Source: Pseudarthrobacter sp. NIBRBAC000502772
Lineage (GTDB): Bacteria; Actinomycetota; Actinomycetes; Actinomycetales; Micrococcaceae
Assembly: GCF_006517235.1 (NCBI RefSeq)
Contig: NZ_CP041188.1
Coordinates: 2,418,001 to 2,482,000 of the forward strand
Direction of reading: 5' to 3'
DNA length: 64,000 nucleotides
In this document: in pieces, positions 38,428 through 48,339 of the stretch
Numbering within the stretch: the first letter of the stretch is position 1
Layout of the letters: each line of letters starts with the position of its first letter
Position numbers and translations under genes: made by a program
The notes under the pieces: generated by a model
Told to the model about the DNA's origin: nothing
Seen by the model: only the letters and a program-made list of their open reading frames with translations
The model's database searches: none

Positions 38428-39264
38428 CTAGCGCCGGATGTTTGCGGTCGCAGTGATGCACGTCGTGCCGGCGTCGTTGGTGCCGCGCACAGTGACCACG
38501 GCAAACGACCGACCCTGGTGCTCGTACTCGGCGGTCAGGGTAACAAGGCTGGCCGGAGGCGCTGGACGCAGGAAATGCACGCTCAAACTCGCGATCGTTG
38601 ATGGTGTCGTGGTGCGGGCGGAAAGCAGTTCGCCTACGACGAGATGTGCGAGGCAGGCCCAGACTCCGCCGTGGAGGGTGCCGAACAGATTTGCCCACCG
38701 GTCTGGGTGTGCAACTTCCAGTACGGCTCTCACAGCGGTGGACGATGCCACCGCCCCCAACTGTCCGAGGATGACGGCAGCGGCGGGCGGCGCAATGTCG
38801 TCAGGCATCACCAGTCCCCTCGCCCGCGCGGAACCGATCCGGTGTTCGATTTCAGGGGAGAGCGGCACGTGGTTCGCCCAAACAGCGCCGGTGGCGATGA
38901 CCTGGCCGGCCTCTGTCAGCACTTCGCCCCGGGCGAAGCCGCCGCGCCCGTCGGTGGTTACGAGCGATGCATGTGCCAGCAGCAGCGTACCGATGGCCGG
39001 TACCGGTGCCAGGTAGGCAACGGAGAGCTCCGTGGTGACTGACCACTGCCCAGCTGATCCGGTGGCAAACACCTCCTCACCCAGCACATGGTCGAGCAGC
39101 ACCGCGATGACGCCTCCGTGGCCTTGGCCCGAAGTCGACGTTGTCCATGCCGGAAGCCGCATTGCGCCCAGTCGCCGCTCCCCGGTCCACTGGCAGGGAT
39201 CGATCCCGAACCGTCGCTCCACCGAGCCTTCGTGGTCGATGTAGCAGGCCGTTGCCTTATCCAT
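38428..39264 (-). CDS. Tandem hot-dog thioesterase-like protein
   Basis: A 278-residue two-half hot-dog protein. N-half: GQGHGGVIAVLLDHVLGEEV (HGG motif present). C-half: FGTLHGGVWACLAHLVVGELL, also with HGG. Both halves therefore keep the PaaI-type active-site motif, unlike the 23222 and 30335 relatives. The ATG at 39264 (AGGGAT upstream) is preferred over ATG 39294, which lies only a few bases after the dehydrogenase stop. It is last in the TetR-etf-cytochrome-dehydrogenase run. Confidence 0.78.
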   Translation of the reverse strand: MDKATACYIDHEGSVERRFGIDPCQWTGERRLGAMRLPAWTTSTSGQGHGGVIAVLLDHVLGEEVFATGSAGQWSVTTELSVAYLAPVPAIGTLLLAHASLVTTDGRGGFARGEVLTEAGQVIATGAVWANHVPLSPEIEHRIGSARARGLVMPDDIAPPAAAVILGQLGAVASSTAVRAVLEVAHPDRWANLFGTLHGGVWACLAHLVVGELLSARTTTPSTIASLSVHFLRPAPPASLVTLTAEYEHQGRSFAVVTVRGTNDAGTTCITATANIRR

Positions 39265-39299
39265 TTTTTGTATCCCTGTGACCGAGGCCGGCATCTGGA

Positions 39300-40451
39300 C
39301 TAGAGGCCCAGGTCGCGACCTATGATTTCCTTCATGATCTCGGTGGTTCCACCAAAGATCGTTTGGACCCGGGCGTCGAGGTATGCGCGGGCCACTGGAT
39401 ACTCCCGCATGTATCCATAGCCGCCGTGGAGTTGAAGGCAGCGGTCGGTGACCTTCAGCTGCAGTTCCGTACACCACCACTTGGCCTTGGCCGCCTGGAC
39501 GGGCGAGAGCTCGCGTCGGCAATGCAAATCGACGCAGTGGTCGACGTAGACCCGTGCGATATCGATCTCAGTTCGCAGCTCTGCGAGTAAGAATCGACTG
39601 TGTTGGAACGTGCCGATGGGCTTGCCAAAGGCTGTGCGCTCGGTGACGTAGGCGAGAGTGTCGGAGAGGACCGCCTCGGATGCGGCGACGGCCGTGACGG
39701 CCAGAGAAAGGCGCTCCTGTGGCAGATTGCCCATGAGCTGTTTGAATCCCTCGCCCTCCGCGCCGAGCCTGTTCGCCCCAGGAACCCGCACATCCGTGAA
39801 GTGCAGCTCGCTCGTGTCCTGGGCCCGAAGGCCAATTTTGTCCAGATTGCGGCCGCGTTCGAAGCCTGGTGTCCCGCGTTCGACGACGAACAAGGTCAGT
39901 CCGCTGTGCCGATCCTCCGACGTGCGGGCCACCACCACAACAACATCGGCGTTTTGGCCGTTCGAGATGAACGTCTTCGATCCGTTGATGATGTAGTCAT
40001 CCCCATCGCGCACCGCGCGGGTCGATATTCCAGCCAGGTCGCTGCCTGTGCCGGGTTCCGTCATCGCGATCGCGCCAATGAGATCGCCCGAGACGAGCCC
40101 AGGCAACCACCGCAGCTTCTGTTCATCATTGGTAAGTTCAAGCAAATACGGTCCCACCACATCGTTCTGGAGCGCAATTCCCAGGCCTGCCGATGCGTAC
40201 CCGGAGCGGGCAAACTCCTCGTTGATGATCGCGCTGAAATGCCAGTCTTCGATACCGGAGCCCCCGTACTCCGGATCTGCAGAGATAAGCAAGATGCCCA
40301 TTTTTCCGGCCTTCTGGAACAGTGAACGGTCAACGACCTTGTTCGCTTCCCAGTCCTCGTGATACGGAGCGACCTCGGTCTCGATGAAAGACCGGACTGA
40401 TTCGCGGAACAGTGTGTACTCTTCAGTGGCCGATGGTTCCTGATTGTTCAA
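39300..40451 (-). CDS. Acyl-CoA dehydrogenase (long-chain/isovaleryl-type base)
   Basis: A 383-residue flavin dehydrogenase introducing an alpha-beta double bond into acyl-CoA and passing electrons to ETF. TEPGTGSDLAGI, NGSKTFISNGQNAD, AFGKPIGTFQHSRF and the C-terminal FGGTTEIMKEIIGR are present. The position of the medium-chain catalytic Glu is Gly here (FGG), as in LCAD/IVD-type enzymes that carry the base on another helix. The start is TTG 40451, five bases behind a perfect AGGAGG; the in-frame extension upstream is unlikely. Downstream of the cytochrome b gene in the same operon. Confidence 0.9.
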   Translation of the reverse strand: MNNQEPSATEEYTLFRESVRSFIETEVAPYHEDWEANKVVDRSLFQKAGKMGILLISADPEYGGSGIEDWHFSAIINEEFARSGYASAGLGIALQNDVVGPYLLELTNDEQKLRWLPGLVSGDLIGAIAMTEPGTGSDLAGISTRAVRDGDDYIINGSKTFISNGQNADVVVVVARTSEDRHSGLTLFVVERGTPGFERGRNLDKIGLRAQDTSELHFTDVRVPGANRLGAEGEGFKQLMGNLPQERLSLAVTAVAASEAVLSDTLAYVTERTAFGKPIGTFQHSRFLLAELRTEIDIARVYVDHCVDLHCRRELSPVQAAKAKWWCTELQLKVTDRCLQLHGGYGYMREYPVARAYLDARVQTIFGGTTEIMKEIIGRDLGL

Positions 40452-40527
40452 CTTAGCCTCCTGGTGTGCGTGTGGGTTACTGCGACTAGGCGTCGATAAG
40501 GCCGTGTTTGTTTGGACCGCTTGCAAT

Positions 40528-41448
40528 TCATCGGCTGATCTTGCCCGTAAGTGCTGCTATTGGTCGGAGGATAATTGGCCGTGCGGCTACCCAAGCCACA
40601 ATCATGGCCACGAGCGAAGCGGCGAATATCCAGAAGCCTGTCCAGGAGTCGTTGTCCTGTCCCGCATACATGTGATTCAGATTGCGCAGAGCACCGGTGG
40701 CTAAGACCAGCGTCACGTGGGCGACGATGAACACCACGAAGTAGAGCATCACAGGGAAATGGATGGCCCGGGCCAGTTCGACGGGATAGGCCTTGTTGAG
40801 GGTGGCCGCATCCTTCGGCCATGCTCCGGACATACGGACGCCGGTGATGGCCGCCAGGGGTGCCGCAAAGAAGACCGTGATGCAGTATGCGATCAGCTGG
40901 AGGCTGTTGTAGTTCACCCATCCGTTTTCGGTCGGCCAGTTCAGTGAGGCGTACTGTAACGCCGTCGATACGGCGTTAGGGAAGACGTCCCAGCTCGTCG
41001 GCACGATCCGCATCCACTGCCCGCTGCTGAAGAGCAGAACGGCAAACACAATGCCGTTGACAAACCAGATAACGTCCAGCGAGAGGTGGAACCAAAGGTC
41101 AATGCTGATGCGCTGTGGAGAGTTCTTCGTCTTGATAAGCCCCGTGTTGTTCCGTGTCCACTGGGCTGCGGGGCGCTGGTTTGTGCGGACAAGCCAGCCG
41201 GACCGGACGATCAGGACCAGGAGGAACGCATTGAAGAAGTGTTGCCAGCCGAGCCAGGCCGGAAAACCAACAGGGGCGCCTTCTGGCAAGTGGGTCGCGC
41301 CGGGGTACTCGAGGAGGAATGCTTGCACCGCGGGAACCTCGCGCAGATAGCGGGCGCCGAGCACCAGGAGGATGAGGCCAACCACCGCTAAGGGGATCAG
41401 CCAGACCAGCTTCGCCCAGCGGTTTGTCGGTTTCGTCGTGGTAGTCAT
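40528..41448 (-). CDS. Membrane cytochrome b (formate-dehydrogenase gamma / b561 type)
   Basis: A 306-residue integral membrane protein with about six hydrophobic segments (~12-32, 66-82, 119-141, 183-203, 228-252, 270-290). Candidate heme ligands are His70, His121, His230 and His244, all within or at the edges of membrane segments, consistent with two b hemes. No catalytic partner of a formate dehydrogenase or hydrogenase is adjacent; instead it lies two bases after etfA and 76 bp before an acyl-CoA dehydrogenase. Inference: it may pass electrons from ETF to the quinone pool, in place of ETF-quinone oxidoreductase, which is not in the window. Confidence 0.78.
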   Translation of the reverse strand: MTTTTKPTNRWAKLVWLIPLAVVGLILLVLGARYLREVPAVQAFLLEYPGATHLPEGAPVGFPAWLGWQHFFNAFLLVLIVRSGWLVRTNQRPAAQWTRNNTGLIKTKNSPQRISIDLWFHLSLDVIWFVNGIVFAVLLFSSGQWMRIVPTSWDVFPNAVSTALQYASLNWPTENGWVNYNSLQLIAYCITVFFAAPLAAITGVRMSGAWPKDAATLNKAYPVELARAIHFPVMLYFVVFIVAHVTLVLATGALRNLNHMYAGQDNDSWTGFWIFAASLVAMIVAWVAARPIILRPIAALTGKISR

Positions 41449-41450
41449 GG

Positions 41451-42434
41451 CTATGCGTTTTCGGTGCTTTTTCGGGCTTCGATTGCATTGATCAGCTGCG
41501 GAACGACCTTGAAGACGTCGCCGACGATGCCGAAATCGGCGACGTCGAAGATTGGGGCCTCGGAATCCTTGTTGATCGCGACAATCGTTTTTGCCGTCTG
41601 CATGCCGGCGCGGTGCTGGATCGCGCCCGAGATGCCCAGTGCAACGTACAGCTGCGGCGATACGGTAGTGCCGGTCTGCCCGACCTGTGCAGACTGCTGC
41701 ACGTAACCTGCGTCGACGGCGGCGCGTGACGCACCGAGCGCTGCGCCCAGCGAATCAGCAAGCTGTTCAACAAGCTCGAAGTTCTGCAGGGAGCCGAGGC
41801 CTCGCCCGCCAGATACGACACGCGAGGCGCCCCGAAGTTCAGGGCGGGCTGAGACGACCGGGGTGTCATTGTGCTCATCGATCACAGCTGCGAGTGCTGT
41901 CGTCTCATTGAGCGCAAGCGTGACGATGGCAGGGTCCACCGCCGTCGCACGATCGCCGATCGCGCCCGGGCGCACAGTGATTACAGTTGCCCCGCCTTCG
42001 ATGACAGATTCTGTGCTGTATGAGCCGCCGAAGATCGAATGCGTCGCGACGACGCGCTCCGAATCGAGGCGAATGTCGACGGCGTCGACGATGATACCTG
42101 CACCGGAGCGGATCGCCAGGCGGGCAGCGATGTCCCGGCCGTCGACTGAGTTGGCCACCAGTACGACCTCCGAGCCGGTCGCCTGCATTGCGATCGCTAA
42201 TGCTTCAACTTCCGCCACCGCGATTTTTCTGCCGACGAGGGCCGACTCGGCGATATACACCTCGTGTGCACCGAGCCGGCCGAGGCTCGCCGCCACGTCG
42301 TTGAGCGTGTTGGGCGTGACAGCGAGGACAGCGACAGGGTCGCCGAGTTTCGATGCGGCGCCGATGAGTTCGGCCGCCGTGCTGCGGATCTCTCCCGTGG
42401 GCGAGATCTCGATCAGGGTTAGAATCTTGGACAT
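41451..42434 (-). CDS. etfA: Electron transfer flavoprotein alpha subunit
   Basis: A 327-residue ETF alpha subunit. The C-terminal FAD domain is complete: [11 protein letters not shown], the [20 protein letters not shown] segment and [14 protein letters not shown]. Together with EtfB it accepts electrons from acyl-CoA dehydrogenases in the cytosol. Gene order TetR-etfB-etfA-cytochrome b-dehydrogenase is uninterrupted, with 29 bp to etfB and two bases to the cytochrome. Confidence 0.95.
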   Translation of the reverse strand: MSKILTLIEISPTGEIRSTAAELIGAASKLGDPVAVLAVTPNTLNDVAASLGRLGAHEVYIAESALVGRKIAVAEVEALAIAMQATGSEVVLVANSVDGRDIAARLAIRSGAGIIVDAVDIRLDSERVVATHSIFGGSYSTESVIEGGATVITVRPGAIGDRATAVDPAIVTLALNETTALAAVIDEHNDTPVVSARPELRGASRVVSGGRGLGSLQNFELVEQLADSLGAALGASRAAVDAGYVQQSAQVGQTGTTVSPQLYVALGISGAIQHRAGMQTAKTIVAINKDSEAPIFDVADFGIVGDVFKVVPQLINAIEARKSTENA

Positions 42435-42463
42435 CTATGGTTCTCCTGTATCGAATCGGTTCG

Positions 42464-43231
42464 TCAGATAAGGCGCTCGGTGGCGAGAAAGGCGACCAGG
42501 GCATCGGCGGCCGTTCCGTCGTCGACGACTTTCTGCCCGGCTGCTCGCACGGGTCGCTTGGTGGTGGCAGTCACGATGGACTGCCCGCCGGCGTCCGCGA
42601 GCCTGAGCTGCTGCAGGGTGAGGGTGACCACGGGCTTGCGCTTCGCACTGATGATCCCCTTGAAGTTTGGAAACCGGCCTTCGGGCATACGTTCGGTCAC
42701 GCTGACCACAGCCGGTGTTGCCGCGTGCACAGTTGCGGTGCCGAAATCGGTCTCCCGTTCACCCCGCACAACTGAGCCATCGATCGTCAACGAGTTCATG
42801 TTGCTCAGTGCCGGCAGTGAGAGCAGTTCGGCGACCATCGTGGGAACGACGCCTCCACGGCCATCGGTTGACGCGTTGCCGGCGATCACCAGGTCGAAGC
42901 CCGTTTGTGCGAGGGCGGCAGCGAGACTCCTTGCCGTGCTGACGGCGTCTGCCCCTGCGAGGGCGTCATCCAGCACGTGCACGGCACTGTCGGCGCCCAT
43001 TGCCAGGGCCTTGCGAAGTGATTCGCCCGTTCGGACCGGACCCATTGAAAGTGCGACGACTTCGGTGCCCTTATTCGCGTCCCGATGACGCAGGGCAACT
43101 TCGAGTGCCCGCTCGTTGATTTCATCGATGACCGCTTCGGCGGCCGAGCGGTCAAGCCGCCCGTTCGCCGAATTCAGAGTGCGATCCCCCCATGTGTCGG
43201 GGACTTGCTTGACCAATACAACAATCTTCAT
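42464..43231 (-). CDS. etfB: Electron transfer flavoprotein beta subunit
   Basis: A 255-residue ETF beta subunit, opening MKIVVLVKQVPDTWGDR, with the AMP-binding stretch DLVIAGNASTDGRGGVVP and the recognition loop region. The start ATG 43231 follows AAAGGAGCG; a 16-residue in-frame extension is unsupported. It follows the TetR gene by 69 bp on the same strand. Confidence 0.95.
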   Translation of the reverse strand: MKIVVLVKQVPDTWGDRTLNSANGRLDRSAAEAVIDEINERALEVALRHRDANKGTEVVALSMGPVRTGESLRKALAMGADSAVHVLDDALAGADAVSTARSLAAALAQTGFDLVIAGNASTDGRGGVVPTMVAELLSLPALSNMNSLTIDGSVVRGERETDFGTATVHAATPAVVSVTERMPEGRFPNFKGIISAKRKPVVTLTLQQLRLADAGGQSIVTATTKRPVRAAGQKVVDDGTAADALVAFLATERLI

Positions 43232-43300
43232 CAGGTTCGCTCCTTTGCGTGTCGGTTCAGTCGTTCGCTGTGGCTGCATAGCCCGGGGATCAGCTCGGAT

Positions 43301-43921
43301 TTAGTGCTGGGGCGGCCGTGACGTTCCGGTGGCGGTAATGGCTCCAATGATGAGGTCGGCCAAGGCTCGGGACGCCGCGCCGCGGCCCATTCCGGTTGAT
43401 TCCTCGATCTCGCCGCGGTGGATCGCGTTCATGATCAGGCTCGCCACGGTGCCTACGAACAACGCATCAACAGCGGAACCCGCTGGTAATGCCTCCCGTA
43501 CCAGAGCCTGCACTCGCTGCGCCGCCCACAGTGTGTTGTTGTGGAAAATTTCCCTGGCCGGTTCGAAGGCGTCAACGTCTGCGAAGAAGCGCTGGGAGCC
43601 AGGGGTGAGTTCCTCAGAGATCATGCGCAAATACGCATCAAGCCGAGCGAGGGCTGAATCGCCAGGCATCATCCGGCTCTCGATTCGTTCCGTGGCTCGA
43701 CGAAAGAAGGCGCGCACGACTGCCACGATGATCTGCTCCTTGCTCGGAGCGACTGCGTAGAGCGTTGTCTTCGAGCACTTGAGCGAGCCAGCCAGGTCGC
43801 TGAGACTCATGTCGGCGAACCCTTCGTCAAGGAAGAGGTCGATCAGTTGCTCGATCACTTCGTCTCGCCTAAGGGAAGAACGGGTTACTCGTCCGCCTCG
43901 AATCCGCTGAACATCTGTCAT
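43301..43921 (-). CDS. TetR-family regulator of the etf/dehydrogenase genes
   Basis: A 206-residue TetR repressor. The helix-turn-helix is FADMSLSDLAGSLKCSKTTL near residues 35-55, followed by YAVAPSKEQI. The ATG at 43921 is preferred; it lacks a ribosome site, so the mRNA may be leaderless. The inverted repeat at 43929 begins eight bases upstream, implying autoregulation, and the divergent dehydrogenase at 43990 shares it. A longer in-frame start would place the operator inside the gene and is unlikely. Confidence 0.85.
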   Translation of the reverse strand: MTDVQRIRGGRVTRSSLRRDEVIEQLIDLFLDEGFADMSLSDLAGSLKCSKTTLYAVAPSKEQIIVAVVRAFFRRATERIESRMMPGDSALARLDAYLRMISEELTPGSQRFFADVDAFEPAREIFHNNTLWAAQRVQALVREALPAGSAVDALFVGTVASLIMNAIHRGEIEESTGMGRGAASRALADLIIGAITATGTSRPPQH

Positions 43922-43928
43922 ACTACGA

Positions 43929-43956
43929 CAGTACCACAAAGCGTTTTCTAGTACTG
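43929..43956. promoter_or_regulatory. TetR operator-like inverted repeat CAGTAC-N16-GTACTG
   Basis: CAGTAC (43929-43934) and GTACTG (43951-43956) are exact inverted halves. The site shares 21 of 28 positions, at the same spacing, with 50164-50191 upstream of another hydratase gene. It lies between divergent TetR and acyl-CoA dehydrogenase genes. Confidence 0.65.
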
Positions 43957-43989
43957 AGTTTGGTACCACGTCCCATGGAAAGGAAAGAC

Positions 43990-45141
43990 ATGGCCTCCTC
44001 AAGGTTGTTACCATCTCCTGAAGCGGAAGACCTCGTTTCGCTCACCCGCGAGATTGTCACCAAAGAGCTCGTGCCCCGCGCCGCCACTGCCGAACGCGCT
44101 GCTGAATTCCCCCGCGACATCTTCCTCCTACTGGGTCGCACTGGTCTTTTGGGTCTGCCGTACGCAGAAAGCTACGGAGGCGGTGAACAGCCTGCTGAGG
44201 TATACCTGCAGGTCTTCGAGGAAATCGCGACAGCCTGGGCGAGCATCGGCGTAGGGGTGAGTGTGCACTCACTTTCTTGCTTCCCCCTGGCTGCATACGG
44301 CACCGGCGCGCAGCGTGAACGTTGGCTGCCTGACATGGTCGCAGGTGAACTCCTGGGGGCATATTGTCTGTCGGAAGCGCACGCCGGCTCGGACCCCGCC
44401 GCCATGCGCACCAGGGCAGCCCGGGTCGAGGGTGGATACGTTATTACGGGGGCCAAGGCATGGACCACGCATGGTGGCGAGGCTGACTTCTACACCGTGA
44501 TGGCGCGAACCTCGGACGACCGCAAGCGCGGCATCTCATGTTTTCTAGTGCCCGCTGACGCCCCCGGCCTGAGCGCCGCACCGCCAGAGCACAAGATGGG
44601 CCTGACTGGTTCCACAACGGCGACCATGAACTTCGATGGCGTGTTTGTCGAGACCGAGCGCCGCATCGGTGACGAAGGACAGGGCCTATCGATCGCACTT
44701 GCCGCGCTCGATGCCGGCCGGCTCGGCATTGCGGCTGTCGCGACAGGCCTTGCCCAGGGTGCGCTCGACCTCGCCATCGGCTACGCGAAGGAGCGTCAAG
44801 CGTTTGGCAAGGCAATCATCGACCACGAAGGGCTCTCCTTCCTACTGGCGGACATGGATGCCTGCGTCGAGTCGTCACGAGCAACCTACCTCGCCGCAGC
44901 GAGGCGCAAGGATCAGGGTCTGTCGTTTGCGCGCGTTGCATCCATCGCAAAGCTCGTCGCCACCGACAACGCCATGGCTGTGGCAACTAATGCGGTGCAG
45001 GTACTGGGGGGCGCCGGCTACACGAGAGACTTTCCCGCAGAGCGCTATATGCGCGAAGCAAAAGTCATGCAGATATTCGAGGGCACCAACCAGATCCAGC
45101 GACTTGTTATTTCTCGACATCTGGCCAAGGGCACCGCCTAG
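43990..45141 (+). CDS. Acyl-CoA dehydrogenase (short/medium-chain type)
   Basis: A 383-residue acyl-CoA dehydrogenase: LSEAHAGSDPAAM, ITGAKAWTTHGGEAD, AFGKAIIDHEGLSF and the C-terminal MQIFEGTNQIQR, in which the catalytic Glu of the short/medium-chain type is present. It differs in this from the dehydrogenase at 39300, so the two probably act on different intermediates. The start MASSRLL follows GGAAAGGAAAG; ATG 43975 is an alternative. Divergent from the TetR gene and next to the operator. Confidence 0.92.
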   Translation: MASSRLLPSPEAEDLVSLTREIVTKELVPRAATAERAAEFPRDIFLLLGRTGLLGLPYAESYGGGEQPAEVYLQVFEEIATAWASIGVGVSVHSLSCFPLAAYGTGAQRERWLPDMVAGELLGAYCLSEAHAGSDPAAMRTRAARVEGGYVITGAKAWTTHGGEADFYTVMARTSDDRKRGISCFLVPADAPGLSAAPPEHKMGLTGSTTATMNFDGVFVETERRIGDEGQGLSIALAALDAGRLGIAAVATGLAQGALDLAIGYAKERQAFGKAIIDHEGLSFLLADMDACVESSRATYLAAARRKDQGLSFARVASIAKLVATDNAMAVATNAVQVLGGAGYTRDFPAERYMREAKVMQIFEGTNQIQRLVISRHLAKGTA

Positions 45142-45197
45142 TCGGCGGAATCTGAGACCCGACGCAGCGAGCGCACCAGCAACGGAACGGATAGAGC

Positions 45198-45419
45198 ATG
45201 GAACTTCACCTGCAACCAGACTGGCAGAGGACTCTGGGGCAGTACGTCGAGATACGTCGATGCGGAAAGGTTGTCCGACTTGGAACCGTTGATGCCGTCA
45301 TGCCGGATGACTCGATCCTGTGGGTTTCAGCCCAAGGAGTGAATTCACGAACCATGGTGGAGAGGGCCGATGGCAATGAGGTGTATGTCGGCTACGCCTG
45401 GTCCCACAACCAGCCGTGA
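45198..45419 (+). CDS. Small conserved-looking protein of unknown function
   Basis: A 73-residue protein: [20 protein letters not shown] at the start, then [20 protein letters not shown], which looks like a small beta-barrel. I do not recognise a family. It lies 56 bp after the dehydrogenase and 46 bp before panD, so it may be co-transcribed. Ribosome site GGATAGAG is moderate. Confidence 0.5.
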   Translation: MELHLQPDWQRTLGQYVEIRRCGKVVRLGTVDAVMPDDSILWVSAQGVNSRTMVERADGNEVYVGYAWSHNQP

Positions 45420-45465
45420 CGAATTGGGACATGGCCAACATTCCACGGCGGACAGGGGTAATGAG

Positions 45466-45888
45466 ATGATCCGGAAAATGCTTAAGTCCAAAATCCACAG
45501 GGCTACCGTGACGCATGCTGACCTCCATTATGTTGGCTCGGTAACGGTCGACCTGGACTTGCTGGACGCTGCTGATATCCTCCCAGGCGAATTTGTTGTG
45601 ATCGTCGACGTCACCAATGGCGCACGCCTGGAGACCTACACGATCGCCGGTGAGCGGGGCTCCGGCGTCATCGGCATCAACGGCGCCGCAGCACATTTGA
45701 TCTTTCCAAAAGACACCGTCATTCTCATTACCTACGCCGATCTGACCCTGGAAGAAGCCAGGACTTACGCTCCTAAGGTTGTCCATGTGGATCGGAGGAA
45801 CAGGATAGTCGAGCTCGGTAACGACCCGGCTGAAGGCTTTGCCCCCGGCTTGATGCGCCCGCCCTTCGCGCTGTCAACGGCCGAGTGA
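45466..45888 (+). CDS. panD: Aspartate 1-decarboxylase proenzyme
   Basis: A 140-residue PanD. It makes beta-alanine, a pantothenate and CoA precursor, from aspartate. The self-cleavage site is Gly24-Ser25 in HYVGSVTVD, producing the pyruvoyl group; Lys9 ([10 protein letters not shown]), and NGAAAHL are conserved. Start ATG 45466 behind AGGGG. panC and panB are not nearby. Its place at the end of the dehydrogenase run suggests a role in CoA supply for a CoA-intensive pathway; this is inference. Confidence 0.93.
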   Translation: MIRKMLKSKIHRATVTHADLHYVGSVTVDLDLLDAADILPGEFVVIVDVTNGARLETYTIAGERGSGVIGINGAAAHLIFPKDTVILITYADLTLEEARTYAPKVVHVDRRNRIVELGNDPAEGFAPGLMRPPFALSTAE

Positions 45889-46863
45889 ATCGGCCCATGA
45901 CATCTCGAGAAGTGGTGATTCGAGCACTGAACCAGAGTGTCGGCTCCCTTCGGATTAGGCCCCTCAGGGAGAAAACGGTGGGAACCAGATGCGGAGATGA
46001 AACCGGTAGGCAGGGTCGGCGCGCATCAACTCCCGAAGGCAAGGACACTGAGCGCTTCGCCGCCTAACGTGCAGCACGAGCACGCGATTTTCGATGAGGC
46101 CGGAATCGAGGTCCTGCTCGGAGCAGGACTGGATTCCAAACGTACTTGGACACGAAGCAAGCGTGCTCGACATGCTTCGTTTAAAGATCCCAGCGCGTCT
46201 CGACGCTCTCACCGCTGGTTCAAACACCCCATGGCATCCTTGCACTACTGCACTTGGATCAGACCGACGCCCACACGGGCGTCATTGAGGGTTCCGGACC
46301 CGGTGCGGACATGAGCGTCTTCTATACCCCCACCGACTGGGCATGATGTGTGTGCCAATCGGATCCGGCCGGTTGTTTCGTTGGAGCTGGGCAGCCCCAG
46401 ATCCAGGGCGCTTCACTGCCACGATCGAGGTCCGACGAAACCCTTTCGCACAGGTGAGACAATGCCAGCAGTCGTGGCGCTGAAATGGAGCCGCTACCAG
46501 TTCGGGTGGCGGCCGTGACCCGCTGGAGGCAGAGGTGCTGCTGCACGGAGTTGGAAAAAGCGGCGGGGCGACTCTTCGTTGCGACTTGCGGCAACCCGGG
46601 TGGTCGCCTTCGCCGCCCCGCCGCCGCTTGGAACGGTGCCGACAAGCAACGAAGGATCATCGTCGAGCACCGAAAGCGATAAGGCATCGGCTAGTGCCCA
46701 CGTTCTCCGGTCCAGGAACCGGTGCCGGAATTTCGCTTTCCAATTCCTGGATGGGGAACGAGTCGTGCAGGGGTTTGCCTCGGGTCTGACGCCCACGTCT
46801 TCGACATCGGTTGAGCGGCCGCCTCAGGCGTATGCCATTGGCGGCCGAACATCCGGGCTGCCG
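45889..46863. other. 975 bp without a convincing gene
   Basis: Only short ORFs in all frames. On the minus strand around 46500-46790 a stretch reads TWALADALSLSVLDDDPSLL, faintly like the Walker B area of large ATPase-type LuxR regulators, so a decayed regulator is possible. Nothing else is recognisable. Confidence 0.4.
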
Positions 46864-48339
46864 TTAGAACGCGCGGAGGATGTCTTCGACGCGTTGTTTG
46901 GCGTCGCCGAAGAGCATTTGGGAGTTGTCGCGGTAGAAGAGTGGGTTTTGGACGCCGGCGTAGCCGGCGGCCATGGATCGTTTGAAGACGATGACGTTTT
47001 CGGCTTCCCAGACGCGGAGGACGGGCATGCCGGCGATGGGGCTTCCCGGGTCTTCGGCGGCTGAGGGGTTGACGGTGTCGTTGGCGCCGATGACGAGGAC
47101 TACGGAGGTGTCGCCGAGGTCTTCGTTGATTTCGTCCATTTCCAGGACGATGTCGTAGGGGACTTTGGCTTCGGCGAGGAGGACGTTCATGTGTCCGGGC
47201 AGGCGTCCGGCGACGGGGTGGATGCCGAACCGGACGTTCACGCCGCGTTCGCGCAGCTGGTGGGCGAGTTCAGCGACCGGGTATTGGGCTTGGGCGACGG
47301 CCATGCCGTAGCCGGGGGTGATGACCACGGACGAGGCGTTGGTCAGCATCTCGGCGGTGGCCTGGGCCGTGATTTCGCGGTGCTCACCGTACTCTGCGTC
47401 GGCCGCGGCGGGGGCGGCGATGCCGAAGCCGCCGGCGATGACGGAGATGAAGGACCGGTTCATGGCCTTGCACATGATGTAGGACAGGTAGGCACCGGAG
47501 GAGCCGACGAGGGCGCCGGTGATGATCAGGAGATCGTTGTTCAGCAGGAACCCTGCGGCTGCTGCTGCCCAGCCGGAGTAGCTGTTGAGCATGGACACCA
47601 CCACGGGCATGTCGCCCCCGCCGATGGAGGCCACCAGGTGCCACCCCAGTGCCAGGGCCAGGGCGGTGACGACGATGAGGAGCCAGAGCTGGGAGTCGTT
47701 GACGTACCAGACGGTAAGCGCGACGAACGCGGCGAGGGCGCCGAGGTTGATGACGTTCTTGCCCGGCAGCATCAGGGGCGAGGACTTCATCCGGGCCGAG
47801 AGCTTCAGGAACGCGACGATGGAGCCGGTGAAGGTGACCGCACCGATGAACACCCCGATGAACACCTCGGCGTGGTGGATGGCGGTCAGGTCCGGGGACA
47901 GTGCGGGGGCTTCGAGGTGGCCGTTCCAGCCCACCAGGACCGCGGCGAAGCCTACGAAGCTGTGCAGCAGGGCGATGAGCTCGGGCATCCCGGTCATTTC
48001 CACGACGCGGGCGCGCCAGAGCCCGATGGCGCCGCCGACGAGCACCGCGGCCACGAGCAGGACCAGGCCGGTGAGGGCGTGGCCTGCGCCCCAGGCGCCC
48101 TGGAGGGTCAGCCAGATGGTGGCTGCGAGGGCGATGACCATCCCGGTGATGCCGTAGATGACCCCTGACCGGGCTTTCTCGTGCTTGCTCAGCCCGGCAA
48201 GGCTGAGGATGAACAGCAGGGCCGCGACGATGTAGGCGGCGCCGGCAATGGAGTCGGCGGTCAACGGACCGGAGACGGTATCAGACACGGTAAGGCTCCT
48301 CGTAACGATTCCTGCTGCTGCTTCGGTGATGGCGCTCAT
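46864..48339 (-). CDS. pntB: NAD(P) transhydrogenase beta subunit
   Basis: A 491-residue PntB. The first ~300 residues contain about nine membrane segments of the proton channel; the C-terminal NADP(H)-binding domain has [40 protein letters not shown] and [12 protein letters not shown]. It couples proton entry to NADPH formation. It overlaps the pntA stop by ATGA. Confidence 0.95.
   Translation of the reverse strand: MSAITEAAAGIVTRSLTVSDTVSGPLTADSIAGAAYIVAALLFILSLAGLSKHEKARSGVIYGITGMVIALAATIWLTLQGAWGAGHALTGLVLLVAAVLVGGAIGLWRARVVEMTGMPELIALLHSFVGFAAVLVGWNGHLEAPALSPDLTAIHHAEVFIGVFIGAVTFTGSIVAFLKLSARMKSSPLMLPGKNVINLGALAAFVALTVWYVNDSQLWLLIVVTALALALGWHLVASIGGGDMPVVVSMLNSYSGWAAAAAGFLLNNDLLIITGALVGSSGAYLSYIMCKAMNRSFISVIAGGFGIAAPAAADAEYGEHREITAQATAEMLTNASSVVITPGYGMAVAQAQYPVAELAHQLRERGVNVRFGIHPVAGRLPGHMNVLLAEAKVPYDIVLEMDEINEDLGDTSVVLVIGANDTVNPSAAEDPGSPIAGMPVLRVWEAENVIVFKRSMAAGYAGVQNPLFYRDNSQMLFGDAKQRVEDILRAF

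Noticed and set aside
47191..48168. 325-residue plus-strand ORF rich in Gly, Asp and His
   Set aside because: Antisense to pntB; composition is that of a mirrored membrane protein gene in high-GC DNA.
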